The position numbers were made by a program, and so were the translations under genes. The notes beneath the pieces are model-generated. The model ran no database searches. It was not told the origin of the DNA and was given only the letters and a program-made list of their open reading frames with translations. Positions 58,108 through 64,000 of a stretch of DNA of 64,000 nt are shown here, one piece after another. The stretch's first letter is position 1. Each line of letters starts with the position of its first letter. This stretch comes from Deltaproteobacteria bacterium (GTDB taxonomy: Bacteria; Myxococcota; Myxococcia; Myxococcales; Anaeromyxobacteraceae), in contig JACRMN010000017.1 of the NCBI GenBank assembly GCA_016214955.1, positions 186,001 through 250,000 of the forward strand, given 5' to 3'.

Positions 58108-59223
58108 GTGCCTCCCCGCCCTCTGTTCACGGCCCTCGCAGCCGCAGCGCTCTTCCTCTCCTGCAGCAAGGCCGCGGCCCCGCGGCAGCGGCCGCCCCCG
58201 GCGGTGACCGTGGCGCCGGTGACGGTGCGCGACGTCTCGGTGGAGGTGGACGGCCCGGTGGACCTGCGCCCCATCGCCCAGGCCGACGTGGCCTCCAAGA
58301 CCCTGGGCTACCTGGACGCGGTGCTGGTGGATCGCGGCGATCACGTGCGGCGCGGCCAGCTCCTGGCGCTGGTGCGGCCCGCCGACCTGCCCGACCAGCT
58401 CGCCGCCGCGCGGGGCTCGCTGGCCCAGGCGCAGGCCTCGGCGGCGCTGGCGCGGGCCAACAAGGATCGGGCCGAGCAGCTCGCCCCCACCGGCGTGGTC
58501 TCGCAGCAGGACCTGCAGTCCTCCGCGGCCGCGGCCGCCAACGCCGAGGCCAGCCTGGCGGCGGCCCAGGCCAACGTGGCGGCGCTGGCCACGCGCCTCG
58601 GCGAGACCCGCATCGAGTCGCCGCTCGACGGCGTGGTCTCGCAGCGCCGCGTGGACCCGGGCGCGCTCGTCGGTCCGACCACCGGCCCGGTCCTCTCGGT
58701 GGAGCGGGTGGACGTGATGCGGGCCTTCGTGCGGGTCAACGAGTCGGAGTCGCCGCAGCTCCGGGTGGGCCAGGAGGCGCGGGTGGTGCTGGAGGCCATG
58801 CCCGGCAAGACCTACCTGGGCAAGGTGGTGCGCATCGCCCCCGGCCTCGACCCGGTGGCCCGCACCCTCGACGCCGAGGTGCAGGTGAAGAACCCCGGCG
58901 AGCTGCGCAGCGGCATGTACGGCCGCTGCTCCATCGTCGTCGGCGTCCACCCCAAGGCGGTGGTGGTGCCGGCGCTGGCGATCCAGATCTCCAGCGAGAA
59001 GAAGTACGTCTACGTCCTGCGCGGCGAGAAGGTGGCGCGGGTGCAGGTGGAGACCGGCGTGGACGAGGGCGACGCGCTCGAGGTGGTGAAGGGGCTCTCC
59101 CCCACCGACGAGATCGTCAGCGCCGGCATCGACGTGCTCTCCGACGGCGTCACCGTCCGGCCCCAGCGAGGGGTCGATCCGTACACCGGCAAGGCCACCG
59201 CCTCGACCGGGCAGGGGAGGTGA
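58108..59223 (+). CDS. RND efflux periplasmic adaptor (membrane fusion protein)
   Basis: A 371-residue lipoprotein: lipobox LFLSC (Cys19). Beta-barrel and lipoyl halves (ADVASKTLGYLDAVLVDRGDHVRRGQLLA and, after a coiled coil of about 90 residues, ETRIESPLDGVVSQRRVDPG) frame a HlyD-type fold. It bridges the pump and the outer-membrane channel. First gene of a three-gene efflux operon; the start is a GTG without a clear ribosome-binding site. Confidence 0.9.
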   Translation: MPPRPLFTALAAAALFLSCSKAAAPRQRPPPAVTVAPVTVRDVSVEVDGPVDLRPIAQADVASKTLGYLDAVLVDRGDHVRRGQLLALVRPADLPDQLAAARGSLAQAQASAALARANKDRAEQLAPTGVVSQQDLQSSAAAAANAEASLAAAQANVAALATRLGETRIESPLDGVVSQRRVDPGALVGPTTGPVLSVERVDVMRAFVRVNESESPQLRVGQEARVVLEAMPGKTYLGKVVRIAPGLDPVARTLDAEVQVKNPGELRSGMYGRCSIVVGVHPKAVVVPALAIQISSEKKYVYVLRGEKVARVQVETGVDEGDALEVVKGLSPTDEIVSAGIDVLSDGVTVRPQRGVDPYTGKATASTGQGR

Positions 59224-59229
59224 TCGCCC

Positions 59230-62200
59230 GTGTGGCTCACCCGCCTCGCCCTCAAGAACCCCATCTTCATCCTGATGATGTCCCTGGCGACCATCGCCCT
59301 GGGCTGGGTTTCGCTGGGCCGCCTGCCGGTGGACCTCTTCCCCAACATCGAGGTCCCGCAGGTCACCGTCGCCACCTTCTACCCGGGCGCCGGCCCGCAG
59401 GACGTGGAGAAGTCGATCACCATGCCCATCGAGCGCGCCGTCTCCTCGGCGCCGGGCGTGGACCGGGTCGAGAGCCGCTCGCGCCAGGGCACCTCCATCG
59501 TGGTGGTCTGGTTCCAGTTCGGCGTCAACCTCGACAACGCCCAGTTCGAGGTGGCGCAGCGCGTGGCCCAGATCCAGAACGCGCTGCCGCCGGGCATCAA
59601 CCAGCCCTTCGTCCTCAAGTTCGACATCTCCGGCATCCCGGTGGTGCAGATCACCATGAGCGGGAAGGGGCTCGACGAGCGGCAGCTCTACGACCTCGGC
59701 TACAACGTGGTCCAGCCGCAGCTGGAGCGGCTGAAGGGCGTGGCCTCGGCCTCGGTGAGCGGTGGCAAGGTGCGCGAGGTCCAGGTCCTGGTGCAGCGCG
59801 AGGCGCTGCGGGCCCGCGGCCTGGCAATCCTCGACGTGCTCCGGGCGGTGCAGACCTCCAACCTGCTCCTGCCCTCGGGCAGCCTCCGGTCCGGGGACTC
59901 CGACTACAACGTCTTCTCCAACACCCAGTTCGGCGAGGCCCGGCCGCTCCGCGACGTGGTGGTCCGGCCCGGCACCTCGGGCCGCGGCGGCGTCTCCGGC
60001 GAGGGGCCGGTGCGCATGGCCGACGTGGCCCGGGTGGTGGACGCCACCGCCGACCAGAGCGAGATCGTCCGCATCAACGGCGAGCGCGGCATCTTCTTCC
60101 GCATCAACAAGCAGCCCAGCGCCAACACCGTCGAGGTGGTGGACGCGGTGCGCGCCGCCCTGCCCCGGCTGCGCGGCATCCCGCCCAACGTGGAGCTGCG
60201 GGTGGGCTTCGACCAGTCCCGCTACATCCGCGCCGCCATCAGCTCGCTGCAGCACGAGGCGGTCACCGGCGGCGGCCTGGCGGTGCTGGTGATCCTGCTG
60301 TTCCTGGTGAGCCTCTCGGCCACCGGCATCATCGCCGCGGCCATCCCGCTCTCCATCATCGCCACCTTCATCCTGCTCTACTTCACCGGGCAGACCCTCA
60401 ACGTCTTCACCCTGGGCGGCCTGGCCCTGGGCGTGGGGCGCCTGGTGGACGACTCCATCGTGGAGCTGGAGAACATCCACCGCCACCTGGCGCGGGGAGG
60501 CGACCGCAAGAGCGCGGTCCTGGCCGCCGCCCAGGAGGTGGCCATGCCCATCTTCGTCTCCACCGTCACCACCATCGTGGTGTTCCTGCCGGTGGTGTTC
60601 CTCACCGGCCAGGCCAAGTACCTCTTCACGCCGCTGGCCCTCACCATCTCCTTCTCGCTGGCGATGAGCTTCCTCGTCAGCCGCACCGTCACCCCGCTGC
60701 TCTGCATCCGGTACCTCAAGGTGGAGGGGCACGCCGAGGGGGCCAAGGGGCTGGGCGGCCACGTGGCCCGGCAGCTCGACCGGCTCGACGCCTTCTACGC
60801 CCGGGTGCTGCGCTGGGTGCTGGGCCACCGGGCCCAGGTGATCGCCGGGGTGCTGCTCTTCGCGGTCGGCGGCTTCGCGGTGAAGCGCTTCGTGGGGTCG
60901 GAGTTCTTCCCCGACACCGACGAGGCGCAGATGACCATCACCTACCGGGCGCCCATCGGCACGCGGGTGGAGCGCACCGAGGAGGTGGGCAAGCGCATCG
61001 AGGAGACGGTGGCCCAGGCCCTGTCCGGCGAGAAGGCGGCCGACGGCGGGCGCATCTGGACGACCATGCTCACCAGCGTGGGGCTTCCGGTGGGCAGCCG
61101 CACCGCGCTCTTCACCGGCAACACCGGCCCGCACGCCGGGCAGGTGCGCGTCAACCTGGTGCCCCGCACCCAGCGCTCCCTCTCCGACGTGGCCGCGGCC
61201 GACAAGATCCGCAGCGCCATGGCCGGCAGCTTCCCCGGGGTCCAGGCCTACTTCTTCATCGGCGGCATCGTGAAGAACATCAGCAACATCGGCTCCTCGG
61301 CCCCCATCGACGTCGAGGTGCTCGGCTACGACCTGGAGGAGGGCTCGGCCTACGCCAAGAAGCTCCTCGCCCGGATGCGCCAGCTCAGCGACGCCGACGG
61401 CAGGCCGCTGCTCACCGACGTGCAGGTCAGCCGCGAGGAGAACTACCCCGAGCTCGACGTGGTGGTGGACCGGGAGAAGGCCGGCCAGCTCGGGGTCACC
61501 GAGCAGCAGGTGGCGCAGAGCGTGCTCGCCAGCCTGGTGGGCAACACCCAGTTCGCCCCGGTTCCCTTCATCGACGGCAAGACCGGCAACCAGTACTACA
61601 TCAACGTCCGCCTCGACGATCGCTACCGCCGGCACGTCGACGACCTGGGCGACGTCTTCGTCAAGGCGCCCTCGGGCTCGCTGGTTTCGCTGGCCAACAT
61701 CGCCACGGTGAAGCGCTCCTCCGGCCCGGTGCAGATCAACCGCAAGTACCTCCAGCGCGTCATCGACGTCACCGCCAACGTGGCCCCGGGCAAGGACCTG
61801 GGCGCGGCCAGCGCCGCGGTGCAGCGGGTCATCGAGGAGGTGCCGCCGCCCGACGGCTACGCGGTACAGCTCGGCGGGCAGACGGCGGCGCAGCGCGAGG
61901 CCTTCTCCGGGCTTATCTTCGCCGCCCTCCTGGCCATCGCGCTGGTGTACATGATCCTGGCCTCGCAGTTCCGCTCCCTGCTCGACCCGCTGGTGATCAT
62001 GATGTCGGTGCCGCTGGGGGTCTCCGGCGTCTTCATCGCCCTGTGGATCACCGGCACCACGCTCAGCGTCAACAGCTTCATGGGCATCATCATGATGGTG
62101 GGCATCGTGGTGTCGAACGGCGTGCTGCTGGTGGACTTCGCCCGCGTGCTGCAGCAGCGGGGCATGCCGCTGGTCGACGCCACCGTCGAGGCCGGCCGCA

Positions 62201-62436
62201 CCCGGCTCCGGCCCATCCTCATGACCACCATCGCCACCGTCGCCGGCCTCACGCCCATGGCGCTGGGCATCGGCGAGGGCAGCGAGACCAACCTGCCGCT
62301 GGCTCGCGCCGTCATCGGCGGCCTGACGGTCTCCACCTTCCTCACCCTCTTCCTCATCCCCGCCCTCTACACGCTGCTCGACCGCTTCTCCAGGCACGAG
62401 CACGAGGAGGATCCGGACGTGGAGGCCGCGACGTGA
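59230..62436 (+). CDS. RND multidrug/solute efflux pump (AcrB/MdtB type)
   Basis: A 1068-residue proton-driven inner-membrane pump with twelve predicted helices and two large periplasmic loops. FPNIEVPQVTVATFYPGA at the N-terminus and the TM4 pair of aspartates in GRLVDDSIVELENI (needed for proton transfer) identify the hydrophobe/amphiphile RND family. Later blocks are GSEFFPDTDEAQM and VYMILASQFRSLLDP. GTG start with GGGGAGG about 8 bp upstream. Cargo unknown; no regulator is adjacent. Confidence 0.93.
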   Translation: MWLTRLALKNPIFILMMSLATIALGWVSLGRLPVDLFPNIEVPQVTVATFYPGAGPQDVEKSITMPIERAVSSAPGVDRVESRSRQGTSIVVVWFQFGVNLDNAQFEVAQRVAQIQNALPPGINQPFVLKFDISGIPVVQITMSGKGLDERQLYDLGYNVVQPQLERLKGVASASVSGGKVREVQVLVQREALRARGLAILDVLRAVQTSNLLLPSGSLRSGDSDYNVFSNTQFGEARPLRDVVVRPGTSGRGGVSGEGPVRMADVARVVDATADQSEIVRINGERGIFFRINKQPSANTVEVVDAVRAALPRLRGIPPNVELRVGFDQSRYIRAAISSLQHEAVTGGGLAVLVILLFLVSLSATGIIAAAIPLSIIATFILLYFTGQTLNVFTLGGLALGVGRLVDDSIVELENIHRHLARGGDRKSAVLAAAQEVAMPIFVSTVTTIVVFLPVVFLTGQAKYLFTPLALTISFSLAMSFLVSRTVTPLLCIRYLKVEGHAEGAKGLGGHVARQLDRLDAFYARVLRWVLGHRAQVIAGVLLFAVGGFAVKRFVGSEFFPDTDEAQMTITYRAPIGTRVERTEEVGKRIEETVAQALSGEKAADGGRIWTTMLTSVGLPVGSRTALFTGNTGPHAGQVRVNLVPRTQRSLSDVAAADKIRSAMAGSFPGVQAYFFIGGIVKNISNIGSSAPIDVEVLGYDLEEGSAYAKKLLARMRQLSDADGRPLLTDVQVSREENYPELDVVVDREKAGQLGVTEQQVAQSVLASLVGNTQFAPVPFIDGKTGNQYYINVRLDDRYRRHVDDLGDVFVKAPSGSLVSLANIATVKRSSGPVQINRKYLQRVIDVTANVAPGKDLGAASAAVQRVIEEVPPPDGYAVQLGGQTAAQREAFSGLIFAALLAIALVYMILASQFRSLLDPLVIMMSVPLGVSGVFIALWITGTTLSVNSFMGIIMMVGIVVSNGVLLVDFARVLQQRGMPLVDATVEAGRTRLRPILMTTIATVAGLTPMALGIGEGSETNLPLARAVIGGLTVSTFLTLFLIPALYTLLDRFSRHEHEEDPDVEAAT

Positions 62437-63695
62437 TCCTCTCCCTGGCGCTGGCCCTGGCGACGGCGGCCGCGCCCGCCCCCACCCTGGAGCGCATCAC
62501 CTTCGACGAGGCGGTGCGCCGGGCGCAGGCCCGGGCACCGGCGGCCCGCATCGCCGCCGACGAGATCGCCCGGGTGGACGGCCTGCTCACCCAGGCCCGC
62601 TCCTTCTCGCTGCCGCTGCTGACGGCGAGCGGCACCTGGAGCCGCATCGACCACGACCGGATCCTGCGCCGCACCCCGCCCACGGCCGATCAGCTCGTCA
62701 CCCCCCAGGAGCAGCGCGGGGCCGCGGCGGTGCTGCAGGTGCCCCTCCTCGCCCCCTCGCGCTGGGCCACCTGGGTGGTGGCCTCCAGGACCCTGGACCT
62801 CACCCGCGTCTCCGGGGAGGACGTGCGGCGCCAGGTGGCCCTGGCCGCCGGGCGCGCCTACCTGGGCGTGCTGGCCAGCGGCCGGGCGGTGGAGGTGACC
62901 CGCTCGGCGGTCGAGCTGGCGCGGGCCCGGCTCGACTTCTCCGGGGCGCGGCTCAAGGCCGGCGTCGGCAACGCCCTCGACCAGGCCCGGTCCGAGCAGG
63001 TGCTGGCGGCCAGCGAGGCGCAGCTGGAGACGGTCCAGACCGGCCTGACCCGCGCCCGCGAGGCGCTGGGGCTGGTGACCGGCAGCGAGCAGCCGCTCGA
63101 CGCCGGCCCCGAGCCGGCGCTCGAGGTCCCGGCCGCGGCGGCCGGAGAGGTGGCGGTGGACCGGCGCTCCGACGTGGCCGTGGCCCGCGCCCGCTTCGAG
63201 GCGGCGGCGGCGGCGGCCCGCTACAGCTGGGCCGACTGGCTGCCCTCGCTGGTGGCCACCGCCCAGGCCACGCACCAGCACCCGGTGGTGGCCCCCTCGC
63301 AGCCCGAGGCCTGGCAGGTGCAGCTGGTGCTCTCGCTGCCCATCTTCGAGGGCGGCCTGCGGGTGGGCCAGCTCCAGGAGCGGCGCGCGGTGGAGCGCGA
63401 GGCCCAGACGCTGCTCGACGCCACCCTGCGCCAGGCCCGCTCCGACGTGCGGCTGGCGGTGGAGGCGGCCCAGCACCAGGAGGCGGCCTTCCTGGCCGCG
63501 CGGCGCGCCGCCGAGCAGGCCCGCACCGTCCTCTCCCTCATCACCCGCGCCTACGAGGCCGGCGCCACCACCAGCCTCGACCTCACCACCGCCCAGCAGC
63601 AGTCGCGGGACGCCGACCTGGCCATGGTCATCTCCGAGGACGCCCTCCGCCAGGCCCGGCTCGACCTGCTGTCCGCGGTGGGGCTGTTCCCGTGA
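62433..63695 (+). CDS. TolC-type outer-membrane efflux protein
   Basis: A 420-residue exported protein (signal peptide ILSLALALATAAAPA) with two OEP repeats: FDEAVRRAQARAP ... AGRAYLGVLASGRAVEVTR and a second half with WLPSLVATAQATHQ and LSLPIFEGG. The final YEAGATTSLDLTTAQQQ block is typical. The GTG start overlaps the pump stop (GTGA), completing the adaptor-pump-channel operon. Confidence 0.9.
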   Translation: MILSLALALATAAAPAPTLERITFDEAVRRAQARAPAARIAADEIARVDGLLTQARSFSLPLLTASGTWSRIDHDRILRRTPPTADQLVTPQEQRGAAAVLQVPLLAPSRWATWVVASRTLDLTRVSGEDVRRQVALAAGRAYLGVLASGRAVEVTRSAVELARARLDFSGARLKAGVGNALDQARSEQVLAASEAQLETVQTGLTRAREALGLVTGSEQPLDAGPEPALEVPAAAAGEVAVDRRSDVAVARARFEAAAAAARYSWADWLPSLVATAQATHQHPVVAPSQPEAWQVQLVLSLPIFEGGLRVGQLQERRAVEREAQTLLDATLRQARSDVRLAVEAAQHQEAAFLAARRAAEQARTVLSLITRAYEAGATTSLDLTTAQQQSRDADLAMVISEDALRQARLDLLSAVGLFP

Positions 63696-64000
63696 GATCG
63701 GGCGGGCCGGCGCGTTCGGCATGAAGGTCGCGCCCAGCCGAGCCGCCCCGGGGGCCTCGCCCGGCGGAGCCGCGCCTGCGGGGCCGGGTCTCCCGTGCTC
63801 GCCGCGCCGGTACCCAAAGACCGGAGCCGTCCTGCGGCCGTCGAAGCTCGACGAGCGATCCGCGGCAGGCGGCCGCCCTCCGGCGGCCCTCCGGCCGTGC
63901 CGTCGCCGCGCGACGTCACGGCGCCTGCACGCGGCCGATCACCGACCGGTACCTTGCCCGGCGCGGCTCCGCCGGGAGACCCGGCCCCTCCGGCTCGCCG
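63696..64000. other. Downstream region to window end, nothing recognised
   Basis: About 305 bp of very G+C-rich sequence after the efflux operon. Open frames on either strand have no convincing motif or start signal. Several GC-rich hairpins are possible, any of which could act as terminator. Confidence 0.5.

Noticed and set aside
57925-62403. A very long minus-strand open frame opposite the efflux genes
   Set aside because: It is rich in His, Gly and Val, has no motif and lies wholly antisense to a recognised RND operon.
63551-63919. A minus-strand frame at the end of the window
   Set aside because: It overlaps the TolC-type gene antisense, lacks a start signal and shows no motif.

Overview
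The window is a very G+C-rich (roughly 70-75% by eye) bacterial chromosome segment, densely packed with genes whose third codon positions are almost all G or C. The gene content suggests a Myxococcota (deltaproteobacterial) organism resembling Anaeromyxobacter: large histidine kinases, a BP74-domain lipoprotein, an SSS-transporter/kinase fusion, an oxygen-sensitive radical dehydratase and a probable selenoprotein. The taxon is inferred from content and base composition only. No rRNA, tRNA, CRISPR array, IS element or prophage was found.

Layout. 1-5576 (+): the end of a branched-chain-type ABC transporter (livM', livG, livF), then an SDR dehydrogenase, an acyl-CoA ligase and a 4-hydroxybutyryl-CoA dehydratase with all four iron-sulfur ligands, in one tightly coupled operon. 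5618-12679 (-): a hybrid sensor kinase with its PhnD-like periplasmic binding protein, then an Lhr-type helicase. 12764-14074 (+): an exported thioredoxin-fold protein whose first redox residue is encoded by in-frame TGA, probably selenocysteine. 14081-24654: mixed housekeeping and accessory genes (DUF554, BP74 lipoprotein, AlaX, YjbQ, AIM24-like, a lipoprotein hydratase-like protein, a barnase/barstar pair, a CheW protein split by a zinc-binding CZB domain, an RlmL-like methyltransferase, a GGDEF protein).

24701-39051 is a phosphate island: phoB-phoR, pstSCAB-phoU, an exported glycerophosphodiester phosphodiesterase, a universal stress protein, a secreted protein plus PhoA-type phosphatase, and two glycosyltransferases that may make phosphorus-free glycolipids. 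GTCAC/TTCAC half-sites spaced 11 bp apart precede phoB, pstS and the phosphatase operon, which ties the island into one Pho regulon. A cluster of short direct and inverted repeats at 39055-39220 closes it.

39231-53043: a metallophosphoesterase, a DUF4037 nucleotidyltransferase, an MCP-like helical protein beside an ODP-type diiron oxygen-sensor protein, a receiver with an SSS-kinase, an Lpp-like lipoprotein whose 3' end overlaps an antisense L,D-transpeptidase gene, a second L,D-transpeptidase, a winged-helix/TPR regulator, and a cysK/PLP-decarboxylase pair. 53177-63695: an exported P1-nuclease/phospholipase C-like protein, a second RlmL-like methyltransferase, the ABC-F protein YbiT, a class I methyltransferase, and a complete RND efflux operon (lipoprotein adaptor, pump, TolC-type outer-membrane protein).
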